This document shows positions 34,369-44,425 of a DNA stretch of 64,000 bases, piece after piece. Made by a program: the position numbers and the translations under genes. The stretch comes from Bog-1198 sp963727045 (GTDB lineage: Bacteria; Pseudomonadota; Gammaproteobacteria; Steroidobacterales; Steroidobacteraceae). How positions within the stretch are numbered: the stretch's first letter is position 1; each line of letters begins with the position of its first letter. The stretch spans positions 1,240,001 to 1,304,000 of the forward strand of contig CAVSES010000002.1 in assembly GCA_963727045.1 (NCBI GenBank). The letters run 5' to 3'. Under the pieces are notes generated by a model, which was given only the letters and a program-made list of their open reading frames with translations, was not told the DNA's origin and made no database searches.

Positions 34369-35100
34369 GTGCAGCTGTTACGGTCGCTGCTGTTTACCAC
34401 CTACATGATGGCCTCTGCGTGTCTGTTCGGAGGCGTGATGGCGCTCGGCTTTTGGCTGCCATACCGCGCGCAATTCGCGATCGCCCGCTGCTGGGCCCGG
34501 ATATTGTTCTGGGTGCTGGAGCACCTATGCCACCTCAAGTTCACCGTTGAGGGCCGCGAGCGCATTCCGGCGGGAAACCACATCGTGATGAGCAATCACA
34601 CCTCGGCGTGGGAAACCGTCGCGCAGTTCCTCATCTTCCCGCCGCAGGTGTGGGTGCTGAAACGCGAATTATTGTGGATACCGTTCGTCGGTTGGGGGCT
34701 CAAACTCCTCCGGCCCATCGCCATCAACCGCGGGGAGGGGCACCGGGCGGTCAACCAGGTGATCGAACAGGGTCAGGCCCGCCTCAAGGACGGTCTCTGG
34801 ATCATCATTTTTCCCGAGGGAACGCGGGTGGTTGCCGGTGAAACGCGCAGGTTCGGGGTGAGCGGCGCCTTGCTCGCGATCGCATCCGGCAGAAAGGTTG
34901 TGCCGTTGGCACATAACGCCGGTGCATTCTGGCCGAGGCGCGGCTTCTTGAAGAAGGCCGGCACCATCCGCGTCGTCATTGGCGAGCCGATCGAGCCGGC
35001 CGGCAAGAACCCGCGGGAGTTGAACGAAGAAGTGCGGCAGTCGATCGAAGCGGGTCTCGCCCGCATTGCGTCGATCGCTCGAGACATTCCTCAAGTGTAA
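34369..35100 (+). CDS. plsC: 1-acyl-sn-glycerol-3-phosphate acyltransferase
   Basis: The 243-residue enzyme acylates lysophosphatidic acid to phosphatidic acid at the inner membrane. One or two N-terminal membrane segments precede the acyltransferase domain. The catalytic HX4D/E box reads NHTSAWE (H77, E82), with E instead of the common D; the substrate motif is IIFPEGTRV. The start is GTG at 34369, 9 bp after glyS. The annotated stop lies just before the accessory segment; the 15-bp repeat begins 11 bp later. Confidence 0.9.
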   Translation: MQLLRSLLFTTYMMASACLFGGVMALGFWLPYRAQFAIARCWARILFWVLEHLCHLKFTVEGRERIPAGNHIVMSNHTSAWETVAQFLIFPPQVWVLKRELLWIPFVGWGLKLLRPIAINRGEGHRAVNQVIEQGQARLKDGLWIIIFPEGTRVVAGETRRFGVSGALLAIASGRKVVPLAHNAGAFWPRRGFLKKAGTIRVVIGEPIEPAGKNPRELNEEVRQSIEAGLARIASIARDIPQV

Positions 35101-35110
35101 GCCTCGACGG

Positions 35111-35125
35111 GGCACTTATACGTTG
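35111..35125 (+). repeat. 15-bp inverted repeat, left copy
   Basis: GGCACTTATACGTTG occurs here, and its exact reverse complement lies at 40696-40710. The pair encloses the toxin-antitoxin and relaxase-like genes. The core GTATAAGTGC occurs a third time at 40332-40341. No direct repeat of the flanking bases (target duplication) is evident. Confidence 0.55.
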
Positions 35126-35203
35126 GAGGCATGCGTTGGAGGTCGACGAGGTCGCTGGAAGTCGGATGGCGGCGAATCTGGTGCGGGTGACTTTGGTGCT
35201 TCA

Positions 35204-35226
35204 TTCCTGTATATTTGCGTCAGGAA
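35204..35226. promoter_or_regulatory. Candidate operator/promoter of the RES toxin-antitoxin pair
   Basis: TTCCTG and CAGGAA form a 6-bp inverted repeat with an 11-base spacer that holds TATATTT. It ends 15 bp before the antitoxin ATG. Toxin-antitoxin pairs usually repress their own promoter through such a palindrome, but this one is not proven. Confidence 0.35.
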
Positions 35227-35241
35227 GATCCAGGAGTACAT

Positions 35242-35838
35242 ATGAGTCAGGAAGCGAGGAAGACGGTTGGGTCTGGGTCCCACGTGCCGATTCAACTCTA
35301 TGAAGAGGCTCGCCGCCGGCTGCTCTTGAACGAACCGATGCGGGCGGAATCGGTGCAGGACCTGTCCCCCGCGACAGCGCTGACCGCGGGCGAGGCGGAC
35401 GCATTGGAATCGGTGGGATTATCGTCGGCGAGGTGGGCTGGCGGCACCAGGCACGATCCCTTGATGCGCTCGATTGCGGACTACATGGCGCTGCTCGAGA
35501 CGAGCCTGACCACCGCAGAAGCTGCGCGGTTTCTGAAGCTCGATGTGAGTCGCATCCGCCAGCGATTGCGGGAGCGTTCGCTGTACGGCATCGACTACGA
35601 CGGCGAGCGGCGGTTGCCGCGTTTTCAGTTCGAGCGCAAACAGGTGTTGCCGGGGCTTCGAGAAGTCGTGAGCGCGTTGCCGGAGGGGCTAAATCCGCTC
35701 GATGTGGCGGAATGGTTCTTGAGCCCAAATCCGGATTTGGAAACGGACAAACAGGATGCCCCCTTGAGTCCGCGCGAGTGGCTATTGAAGGGCGAGAACG
35801 TGGCGGCCGTGGTAAAGCTTGCGGAAGGGTTTGAGTAG
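35242..35838 (+). CDS. Antitoxin-like DNA-binding protein of a RES-type toxin-antitoxin pair
   Basis: The 198-residue protein has an excisionase-like helix-turn-helix (about 88-112, TTAEAARFLKLDVSRIRQRLR) and a C-terminal segment resembling the MbcA/ParS-type antitoxin end (SPREWLLKGENVAAVVKLAEGF). The layout differs from the usual Xre-MbcA-ParS antitoxin because the helix-turn-helix is MerR/Xis-like and the N-terminal 80 residues are of unknown type. The ATG at 35242 has CAGGAG before it. The stop lies 17 bp before the RES gene. It probably neutralises the downstream toxin and represses the operon. Confidence 0.7.
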   Translation: MSQEARKTVGSGSHVPIQLYEEARRRLLLNEPMRAESVQDLSPATALTAGEADALESVGLSSARWAGGTRHDPLMRSIADYMALLETSLTTAEAARFLKLDVSRIRQRLRERSLYGIDYDGERRLPRFQFERKQVLPGLREVVSALPEGLNPLDVAEWFLSPNPDLETDKQDAPLSPREWLLKGENVAAVVKLAEGFE

Positions 35839-35855
35839 CGCAGTCGAACGAACCG

Positions 35856-36497
35856 GTGGCGAAATTTCCGAATTCTCCGGGCGCGGCGGCTCTGGCCCGC
35901 CTTGAGCCGGCGAGGAACATCATCCCGACCGGTACGCGGCTGGCGCGCCTGTACTACACGGCGGGGCGGCACCCGATGGCGTGGAACGTGTTTCGTCACG
36001 TGGGCCCCGTCAATGCGCGCTGGGATCATCACCTGGCAAATGCCTTGGGTGAGCCACAACTGCAGGAGCGCGGCATCTACTACGCGGCGCGGGATGCCAG
36101 GACTTGTCTTGCGGAGGCCTTTCAACACACCCGGCGCATCGATCGGGCGTATCAGGCGCCGTGGTTGGTGGTGTTTGCGACGCTCTCACCCTTGCGGGTG
36201 CTGGATCTGACCGGGAACTTCCCGACGCGCATGGGCGCGTCGATGGCAATCCATTCGGGTAGTCGCGCGCGAGCGCGGGGGTGGGCTCGTGATATGTACG
36301 AGGCGTTCACGGACATTCAGGGTATTCAATACGCATCGTCCATGAATGGCGGCGCGGCGGCATTCGCACTCAACGAACGGGGGCTTGAGAAGCCGCTCTT
36401 TCCTCCGCATCCGCTCCTTCACCGCGCACTCGCCGATGACGTGATGCTGGACCCCTTGAAGCACGCGGCGCAGGCGCTGGGGTATGTGCTGCGGTAA
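35856..36497 (+). CDS. RES-domain toxin (NAD+ phosphorylase family)
   Basis: The 213-residue protein belongs to the RES domain family, toxins related to diphtheria-toxin-like ADP-ribosyltransferases that degrade NAD+. The three family residues are seen as arginine in RLARLYY (R31), glutamate in CLAEAF (E87) and serine in GIQYASSMNGG (S161). The GTG start at 35856 is the only reasonable start near the conserved N-terminus. It follows its antitoxin-like partner, and the pair makes a plausible self-contained toxin-antitoxin unit. Whether the toxin is active cannot be told from sequence. Confidence 0.8.
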   Translation: MAKFPNSPGAAALARLEPARNIIPTGTRLARLYYTAGRHPMAWNVFRHVGPVNARWDHHLANALGEPQLQERGIYYAARDARTCLAEAFQHTRRIDRAYQAPWLVVFATLSPLRVLDLTGNFPTRMGASMAIHSGSRARARGWARDMYEAFTDIQGIQYASSMNGGAAAFALNERGLEKPLFPPHPLLHRALADDVMLDPLKHAAQALGYVLR

Positions 36498-36685
36498 TGG
36501 GAGCCAAAAAAGGGGGATTGGAGTAGCTCATTTCGCGCCGGCATCGACACCGAGAACGTCATGGTCTGTTTCAAGGAAACGTCGTGGGGGAACTGGGCGT
36601 TCGCTGTGGCGGGCGGCTTATCCACACGTGAACCGTGCCCACTGCGCAATTAGAGATTCGGAGAGTTGACCCTTGCCGGAGCCCT

Positions 36686-37666
36686 TCAGGTGCGGCCCGG
36701 GAAAACCCCCGCCAGAAATTGCAGAATCGCGTCGTTGACGAGCCGCGGGCGCTCTTGCTGTATGAAGTGCCCCGCGCCGTCGATGAGCAATCTTCGCTTG
36801 AGGCCCGGAACCGCAGCGGGGAGCGTCTGCAGCGCGACAGCGCCCGACCCGAAGGAGATGACGGGATCCTCGCTGCCGGCGATGAACAAGGCCGGCTGGC
36901 CGATGCGCGCGCCTGCCCACGGCGCCGTGAGCTCCCAGTTGCGGTCGATGTTGCGGTACCAATTGAGCCCTCCGCGAAATCCGCTGCGCGAAAATTCCGC
37001 CGTCATATGATCAAGATCGGCATCCGTGAGCCAGTCCGGTAGCCGCGCGGGATCCAGTGTATTGGCAAGCCAACCCTTGCCTGGCTGCAGAGTGAGCTTG
37101 CGGGTTGCGGGCGGAGCGTCCCCGGAAATCGAGTAAAGCACGCGCCGCAGCGCCGCACGCGGATCGCGCTCGAACTCCGCCTCGGCCACTCCGGGTTCTT
37201 GGAAATGAAACCAATAGTGATTGAGAAAACCTGCCTTGCGCAGCATTGCCAAAGGCGGCGCCGGCCCTCGCTGACGGAATGGAACGCTAAGAGCGGCAAC
37301 GGCCGGAAATACATCCGGACGAAACAAGGTTGCGTGCCATGCGATATTGGCGCCCCAGTCGTGCCCGACGATCATGGCTTGCTTCTCGCCGAGCGCCGCG
37401 ACGAGACCGACCATGTCGCCGACGATATCGAGGAGGGTGTATGAGGAGACTTCCGCAGGCGCCTCCGTGCGGCCGTACCCGCGCATGTCGGGTGCCACGG
37501 CGCGATACCCCGCTGCAGCGAGCGCCGTCAGTTGATCGCGCCAGGAATACCACCCTTCGGGAAAACCGTGGCATAGAAGAACCAGCGGTCCCGTTCCCTG
37601 TTCGGCGTAGTGGATGCGAATGCCGTTGGCGGACACATCGTGCTGTTGAAGAATCGGCTCCGTCAT
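36686..37666 (-). CDS. Alpha/beta-fold hydrolase, epoxide-hydrolase-like
   Basis: The 326-residue hydrolase has the oxyanion motif HGFPEGWYSW (33-42), a nucleophile elbow with aspartate, GHDWGA (D103), a lid region with two Tyr-bearing segments (NHYWFHF, LNWYRNI), and a C-terminal histidine in GAGHFIQQE. An aspartate nucleophile and HGFPE are typical of soluble epoxide hydrolases and some dehalogenases, which open an epoxide or replace a halide with water. The natural substrate is unknown. About 190 bp without a recognisable gene separate it from the RES toxin; the two genes are convergent. Confidence 0.82.
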   Translation of the reverse strand: MTEPILQQHDVSANGIRIHYAEQGTGPLVLLCHGFPEGWYSWRDQLTALAAAGYRAVAPDMRGYGRTEAPAEVSSYTLLDIVGDMVGLVAALGEKQAMIVGHDWGANIAWHATLFRPDVFPAVAALSVPFRQRGPAPPLAMLRKAGFLNHYWFHFQEPGVAEAEFERDPRAALRRVLYSISGDAPPATRKLTLQPGKGWLANTLDPARLPDWLTDADLDHMTAEFSRSGFRGGLNWYRNIDRNWELTAPWAGARIGQPALFIAGSEDPVISFGSGAVALQTLPAAVPGLKRRLLIDGAGHFIQQERPRLVNDAILQFLAGVFPGRT

Positions 37667-37725
37667 TGCCTTGACTCGACGGGCGGGATCTTGCGCCCCA
37701 AGCTTATCGTATACTTTTGAGATCC

Positions 37726-38709
37726 ATGCTCACAGTCGTGCTGTTCGTCGGATCCGCGGCCGCGATTTATCTTGCGTGCGGGTCCTTCGTCAACGGCGTC
37801 GAATGGTTGGGCCGAAAGTTGGGTGTGGGCGAGACGGGAACCGGCACCATACTTGCGGCGTTCGGGACCGCGCTTCCGGAAAGTGCGGTGACGTTCGTGG
37901 CGGTCGTCTTGGGCCGGAACGCCGCTCAGAAGGACATCGGAGTGGGCGCCGCCCTCGGCGGCCCCATGGTGCTTGCCACCATTTCGTACGCCGTGGTCGG
38001 TATCACGATGCTGTGGAACCGGCGCCGCCTCGGCCGCGCGACACAGCACATCGAATGCGACCTGAAGCGGCTGCGGCGCGATCAGGGGTGGTTTCTGTCC
38101 ATTTTCATCGGAAAGGTGGCCCTCGGCCTGCTGGTATTCCGATACAAGCCGTGGCTCGGAGTTCTGTTCCTGTCCGCATATGCGGTGTATTTGCTGCACG
38201 AACTGCGCGGCGCCCAGGTCTTGGGCGAAGAGGTCCTCGAGCCCTTGAAGCTGCATCCTCGAGGCGACCCGGGACTTTGGTGGCCGCTTCTGCAGACGAG
38301 CCTCGCGCTCATCGTCATTGCGTTGGCCTCCAAGGTATTCGTCGGCCAGCTGGAAAGCATCGGGATCTGGGCGGGAATGTCGCCGCAGATCGTGGCGCTG
38401 TTGTTGAGCCCGATCGCCACGGAGCTGCCGGAGACCATGAACGCGATCATCTGGGTGGCGCAGGGCAAGGAGCGTCTCGCACTCGCCAACATCTCGGGCG
38501 CAATGATGATCCAGGCCACCATCCCAACGGGCCTCGGGCTCATATTCACATCATGGATGTTCTCGCGCGAGCTGATCGTCTCGGGGCTCGTCACCATGGC
38601 CGCGGTCGCGGTCCTGCTGGGGCTGTTCTCGAAAGATGCCGTCAGCGCACGATCGCTCGTGCCGCTCGCCGCGTTATACGCGGTGTTTGTCGCCGTCATC
38701 GCCCTCTAG
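37726..38709 (+). CDS. CaCA-family cation/calcium antiporter
   Basis: The 327-residue protein belongs to the Ca2+:cation antiporter family, with two sets of membrane helices, about ten or eleven in total. The two alpha repeats carry the ion-binding motifs: TALPESAVTF in the first half and SPIATELPETMNAI in the second, each with a conserved glutamate. Such proteins exchange Ca2+ or another cation for Na+ or H+ across the inner membrane. The ATG at 37726 was chosen; a TTG three codons earlier is possible. It is divergent from the epoxide-hydrolase-like gene, with a TATACT at 37710-37715 between them. Confidence 0.85.
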   Translation: MLTVVLFVGSAAAIYLACGSFVNGVEWLGRKLGVGETGTGTILAAFGTALPESAVTFVAVVLGRNAAQKDIGVGAALGGPMVLATISYAVVGITMLWNRRRLGRATQHIECDLKRLRRDQGWFLSIFIGKVALGLLVFRYKPWLGVLFLSAYAVYLLHELRGAQVLGEEVLEPLKLHPRGDPGLWWPLLQTSLALIVIALASKVFVGQLESIGIWAGMSPQIVALLLSPIATELPETMNAIIWVAQGKERLALANISGAMMIQATIPTGLGLIFTSWMFSRELIVSGLVTMAAVAVLLGLFSKDAVSARSLVPLAALYAVFVAVIAL

Positions 38710-38830
38710 CAGCACGGTCGCGGCTCCTTCGCGGCACGAGGCGATAGCCGGACACGAAACGGCCGTCGGTCGTCGCGGTCCATTGCCATTCAACGTCTTC
38801 GTCGTCCGCGCAATCGACGTTGATGATCAT
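38696..38830 (-). CDS. Small uncharacterised protein (44 aa), possible
   Basis: A 44-codon frame starts at ATG 38830 and ends at a TGA whose last base is 38696. The first two-thirds are acidic and aromatic (CADDEDVEWQWTATTDGRFV), the end basic (PRRSRDRAARGR). It follows the relaxase-like gene by 62 bp on the same strand and overlaps the end of the antiporter gene by 14 bp. I recognise a pattern seen in small acidic/W-rich hypothetical proteins but cannot name a family. No convincing ribosome binding site was found, so this may be a chance frame. Confidence 0.35.
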   Translation of the reverse strand: MIINVDCADDEDVEWQWTATTDGRFVSGYRLVPRRSRDRAARGR

Positions 38831-38892
38831 TGAACGCAGCGCGGGGTGGCTGGATTCGGGAGCCTCGACTACGCGGGCGGCGTGTGGGAGTC

Positions 38893-40326
38893 TCAGAGGG
38901 CATCATGCGCTCCCAGTTTACCGCGGCAACCGAACGACTCCCAGAGGCCGTGCATCGGCGAGATTGACCCCATTGCCGCCAATTCCGACGAGTCTGCCAC
39001 GAGGACCAGTTTCGCACGGGCTCGATCCACGGCGGCCAGAAGCTTTTCGAGGGCCTTCAATTCGATCGTCTCGGCGCCCTCGATGACGACCACATCGCTT
39101 TTCCCCAAAGGCTCCTCGTCTTCCAAGGGCACCGTAGCCCGTACTCGGAATCCCTGCCCCTCCCACGCCCCGCGCGCTGCGTTCAGGAATTCGCTTTTCA
39201 TGTCGCCGGGCAAAGCAACTGCCTTAAAATCTCCTTCGCCGGTGGCATGTTCGAATGCTTCCCGCAGCGGGCGAGACCACGGTTGGGCCCGATCAGGCGC
39301 CATCGCGAGGGCGGAGGTTGCGTGGCCGCGCCGCGCCGCCATCGCCTGCGCGCGCCGCAGGAGAGATTTCTCCGCTTCGATCATGTCGCGGCTGGTGAAC
39401 AGAGACTGCCCACCTTCCAAGCCGCCGACTGCCACGAGCTCCGAGCAGTTCGTGACGGATGACATGGCTGCGTCGAGCTGCGCGGCATCCGCCGTGCGCG
39501 GCGTCAGAAAACGGATCAGGTCCTCGCGCCCGAACACGCTTCGTTGATGCGCCAGTGCGCGAATGGCCAGCGACGGATCCAGCAAGATTGCATCGCCGTT
39601 CTCCCGCGCTATCTGCTGCTGCTCGGCGAGGCGGTTCTGAATGAATTCGGGCAACATCCGCTCGCCGCTCCGTCCAAGGGCAACGCCGGTCTTGCGCGCG
39701 GGAGCGAGTTCGATCTGCTGCGCCTCGAGGGTCCGGTGATCGATTCGGACGCGATGGCCTGCGCGTGCCAGATGCACGTTGGAGCGCCGCGCCCAGGCGG
39801 AGCGCCATTCCAAAAGGTTGGATTTGCGGTTCCAGAGCCGCACCTTCGGGCCGAACCCGGCCCCATCGGGCTCGCGCAAGGTGAGGAGCACGTGGGCATT
39901 GGGTCGATCGGGGCGAGATCGCCGGATGGCGATGTCGGCGATCATCCCTTTCGAGACGAATTCGGCATCGACGAACTCGCGCAGCAGGGCGATGTCCTGC
40001 GAGGCAGTCAACTCGGCGGGCAGGCTGATCTCGATCGCCCGTGCGAGCTGCGCGTCCTTGCGCCCCTCGGCCGCCTCGACGCGATTCCAGAGCATCTCGC
40101 GGTCGAACACCCATCGAGGCACCCCCGCCGGTGCTCGGATTTCGGACAGTTCCACTGCGCCATTGCGAGTGCCGTTGTGCGTCACACCGTAGTACTCGTC
40201 GCGAAGTTTGGCGGCGGATTGAGCCGCCGCAGAGGCCACGATTCGATGTCCGCGGGCACGCGAAACGATCGATACGGTAAGATGATAAATAGCCAATGAT
40301 GCCCGACCCAAAGGCCGCCGCCTCAT
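38893..40326 (-). CDS. MobA/MobL (Ti-type TraA) relaxase-like protein, catalytic residues lost
   Basis: About 477 residues. The N-terminal half matches the MobA/MobL relaxase family: AIYHLTVSIVSR, KLRDEYYGVTH, REMLWNRVEAAEGRKDAQLAR, and IDHRTLEAQQIE. The second half resembles the TraA helicase region (HQRSVFGREDLIRFL; then VVVIEGAETIE where an active helicase has VVIDEAG). Key residues are changed. The position of the nicking tyrosine (usually AAAYRAG) reads AAAQSA, the HxH metal motif reads NAHVLL, and Walker B lost its acidic pair. The protein ends at the helicase start, well short of the roughly 1,000 residues of TraA. The frame has no stops, so it may be kept for another use. The start is uncertain (40326, or TTG at 40296). 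Confidence 0.7.
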   Translation of the reverse strand: MRRRPLGRASLAIYHLTVSIVSRARGHRIVASAAAQSAAKLRDEYYGVTHNGTRNGAVELSEIRAPAGVPRWVFDREMLWNRVEAAEGRKDAQLARAIEISLPAELTASQDIALLREFVDAEFVSKGMIADIAIRRSRPDRPNAHVLLTLREPDGAGFGPKVRLWNRKSNLLEWRSAWARRSNVHLARAGHRVRIDHRTLEAQQIELAPARKTGVALGRSGERMLPEFIQNRLAEQQQIARENGDAILLDPSLAIRALAHQRSVFGREDLIRFLTPRTADAAQLDAAMSSVTNCSELVAVGGLEGGQSLFTSRDMIEAEKSLLRRAQAMAARRGHATSALAMAPDRAQPWSRPLREAFEHATGEGDFKAVALPGDMKSEFLNAARGAWEGQGFRVRATVPLEDEEPLGKSDVVVIEGAETIELKALEKLLAAVDRARAKLVLVADSSELAAMGSISPMHGLWESFGCRGKLGAHDAL

Positions 40327-40331
40327 CGAAT

Positions 40332-40341
40332 GTATAAGTGC
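40332..40341 (+). repeat. Third copy of the GTATAAGTGC core
   Basis: The decamer GTATAAGTGC, shared with the two 15-bp inverted repeats, lies in the divergent promoter region between the relaxase-like gene and the small coiled-coil gene. It could be a protein-binding site; a ten-base match alone could also be chance. Confidence 0.35.
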
Positions 40342-40376
40342 GGCAGCGATGCGCGACGATACGCCGGACGACTGCC

Positions 40377-40382
40377 TATAAT
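40377..40382 (+). promoter_or_regulatory. Candidate -10 element for the small coiled-coil gene
   Basis: TATAAT occurs 26 bp before the ATG at 40408, with GGGGAGGGGCGGGAG as ribosome binding site in between. No good -35 is visible 17 bp upstream. Confidence 0.35.
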
Positions 40383-40407
40383 CAATGGGGAGGGGCGGGA
40401 GATTTTT

Positions 40408-40620
40408 ATGGCCAAACTCGACGAACAGATATCCACGCTTCAAGAGCGCCTGACGCAGCTCAAGGTGAGGCAACAGCGTGTGGATGCGCGCAAACGCGCA
40501 ATTGATTCGTTGCGGGAACGAAAGGCCGAGACCCGGCGCAGGATTCTCGTCGGCGCCCTGATCATGGAAAAGGGGCGCACGCGGGGAAATGGACCCTGCA
40601 TTGCTGCGCAGCTGGCTTGA
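40408..40620 (+). CDS. Small coiled-coil Mob/TraD-like protein
   Basis: The 70-residue protein is helical and charged. Residues 1-47 form a predicted coiled coil (LDEQISTLQERLTQLKVRQQRVDARK), followed by KAETRRRILVGALIMEKG. This resembles the small TraC/TraD-like proteins found beside and divergent to Ti-type TraA/MobQ relaxases, where they assist at the transfer origin. Here it is divergent from the relaxase-like gene, with an 81-bp gap, as in those systems. The ATG at 40408 has a very strong GGGGAGGGGCGGGAG ribosome binding site, which suggests it is really translated. Confidence 0.65.
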   Translation: MAKLDEQISTLQERLTQLKVRQQRVDARKRAIDSLRERKAETRRRILVGALIMEKGRTRGNGPCIAAQLA

Positions 40621-40695
40621 TCAGGCACTCACCCGGAGCGCCGATCGAGCCTTGTTCGATTTGGCTCCGATCGAAGCTGCCGCTGCGGTGCCCGG

Positions 40696-40710
40696 CAACG
40701 TATAAGTGCC
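40696..40710 (-). repeat. 15-bp inverted repeat, right copy
   Basis: CAACGTATAAGTGCC is the exact reverse complement of the copy at 35111-35125. It lies between the small coiled-coil gene and the gyrB stop, 38 bp from the latter. Confidence 0.55.
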
Positions 40711-40747
40711 ACGATCCAACACGCGCGAGGGCGTCGCACCCGGACAG

Positions 40748-43163
<2,416 letters not shown>

Positions 43164-43359
43164 GGAAGATCCTATTTTTGGAACCGCCCAGTTTAACAGT
43201 TCTTGCGCATAAAAACGAATCCTGGATGGTTAAAAAATCCCATTAAATCAAGTGGTTGCAATGCACCGACGATGAGGTTTTGGCGGTCGCCTAAGGCGGC
43301 GACCGGGCCTAACTTCCATTCAAGAAAGAGATGTTCCACGTGGAACCGACGATCTGCCC
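43164..43359. other. gyrB-recF intergenic region
   Basis: It contains the gyrB leader, an 8-bp stem hairpin (43284-43305, no T-run) and a parS site. No promoter could be called with confidence. Confidence 0.5.
43332..43347. other. parS centromere site 1
   Basis: TGTTCCACGTGGAACC matches the 16-bp palindrome bound by chromosomal ParB, with a change only at the last base. It is 12 bp after the recF stop, between recF and gyrB. It marks the origin-proximal centromere and agrees with a parA gene at the window end. Confidence 0.85.
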
Positions 43360-44424
43360 TCAAGCAGCCTCCACCCTGCAGCCCATGACCCTGAACCGTC
43401 GTCCGGGGGCCCCGAATGCGGAAAACTCGCTGTGCAGGGTGGTCACTATCAACTGCACTGAATGCCCCGAAACCTCGCGAATGAGGCTCATCAGGCGCTG
43501 ATCATCTAGTTCCGCTGCCGGGTCATCGAGCAACAAGGAGGGTTGTATCGCCGCCCCGTCCGGGAAAAGCTTCACTTGCGCGAGTAGCAGCGCAGCTGCC
43601 AGCAACTTCTGCTGCCCCCGGGAGATGCGGTCTTTGACGGCAGAGCCGTCCAAACGGATGCTCAGTTCCGCTCGATGCGGTCCCACCTGCGTAGCACCGC
43701 TGTCGTGATCATGCATCCAACTCTGCTCCAGTGCCTCGGAGAAGGTCTGGTCCCGCGGCCATCCCCGGCGGTAGTCGAGGGACAGCTCCATCGACAGCAG
43801 ATTGCGTCCGATGTTGCTCGCCTCCGGACCCAGCAGATCGACGTAACGGGAACGCGCTCCCGACACGAGATCGCCGTAAAAAATCAGATCGCGATCCCAC
43901 GCCGCCACAATGGCGCGCGGCTGCTTCGATTTGAGTGCGGCATTGCGTTGCTTCAGCGCTTGTTGGTATCGCTGCCATTGGCCAACAAAGGAATGTTCCA
44001 CGTGGAACACACCCCAATCCAGGAACCGCCTTCGCCGGCTTGGACCCTCCTCGATGAGATGATGCACTTCTGGGTCGATGATCTGCACCGGCAGCATGAG
44101 CGCCAAGTCGGCCAACGAAGTCGCTTTCGCTCCGGCAATCTGGGCCCGCATCCCGAGCTTCGTCCCTTCTACTCCCATCGGAACGATACGGCCGCCCATG
44201 GTGACCTCGCCAAATACGACGAAGTGCTCTGCGCCATCTCTGATCAAATGTTCAAGCCGCCGAGTTCGAAACGATCTTCCGCGGCCCAGAACGTAGACGG
44301 CCTCGAGCAGGCTTGTCTTGCCCGAAGCGTTTACTCCGCTGATCAAGGTGAACCGTGGATCTAATTCCAGGACCGCCGATTGCAAGCAGCGGAAGTCCGT
44401 TACTTGCAGCCGGCACAGAGCCAA
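43360..44424 (-). CDS. recF: DNA replication and repair protein RecF
   Basis: The 354-residue SMC-like ATPase helps load RecA at gaps. Walker A is GVNASGKTS; the signature segment is SRGQQKLLAAALLLAQ, and Walker B is PSLLLDDPAAELDD. The start is TTG at 44424 with GAGG 8 bases upstream; it is 1 bp from the dnaN stop. A parS site is embedded in the coding sequence, where it encodes VFHVEH (near residue 140). Order dnaN-recF-gyrB is standard. Confidence 0.95.
   Translation of the reverse strand: MALCRLQVTDFRCLQSAVLELDPRFTLISGVNASGKTSLLEAVYVLGRGRSFRTRRLEHLIRDGAEHFVVFGEVTMGGRIVPMGVEGTKLGMRAQIAGAKATSLADLALMLPVQIIDPEVHHLIEEGPSRRRRFLDWGVFHVEHSFVGQWQRYQQALKQRNAALKSKQPRAIVAAWDRDLIFYGDLVSGARSRYVDLLGPEASNIGRNLLSMELSLDYRRGWPRDQTFSEALEQSWMHDHDSGATQVGPHRAELSIRLDGSAVKDRISRGQQKLLAAALLLAQVKLFPDGAAIQPSLLLDDPAAELDDQRLMSLIREVSGHSVQLIVTTLHSEFSAFGAPGRRFRVMGCRVEAA
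43994..44009. other. parS centromere site 2, inside recF
   Basis: TGTTCCACGTGGAACA is a perfect 16-bp palindrome and a perfect match to the chromosomal ParB target as known from Pseudomonas. It lies within recF, 662 bp from the first site, and is read through as protein. Confidence 0.9.
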
Positions 44425-44425
44425 A

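Noticed and set aside
36484..36669. Open frame and pieces of coding-like sequence between the RES toxin and the epoxide-hydrolase-like gene
   Set aside because: No family resemblance, no ribosome binding site, and several frames are open by chance in this composition. It may hold a gene remnant but this cannot be supported.
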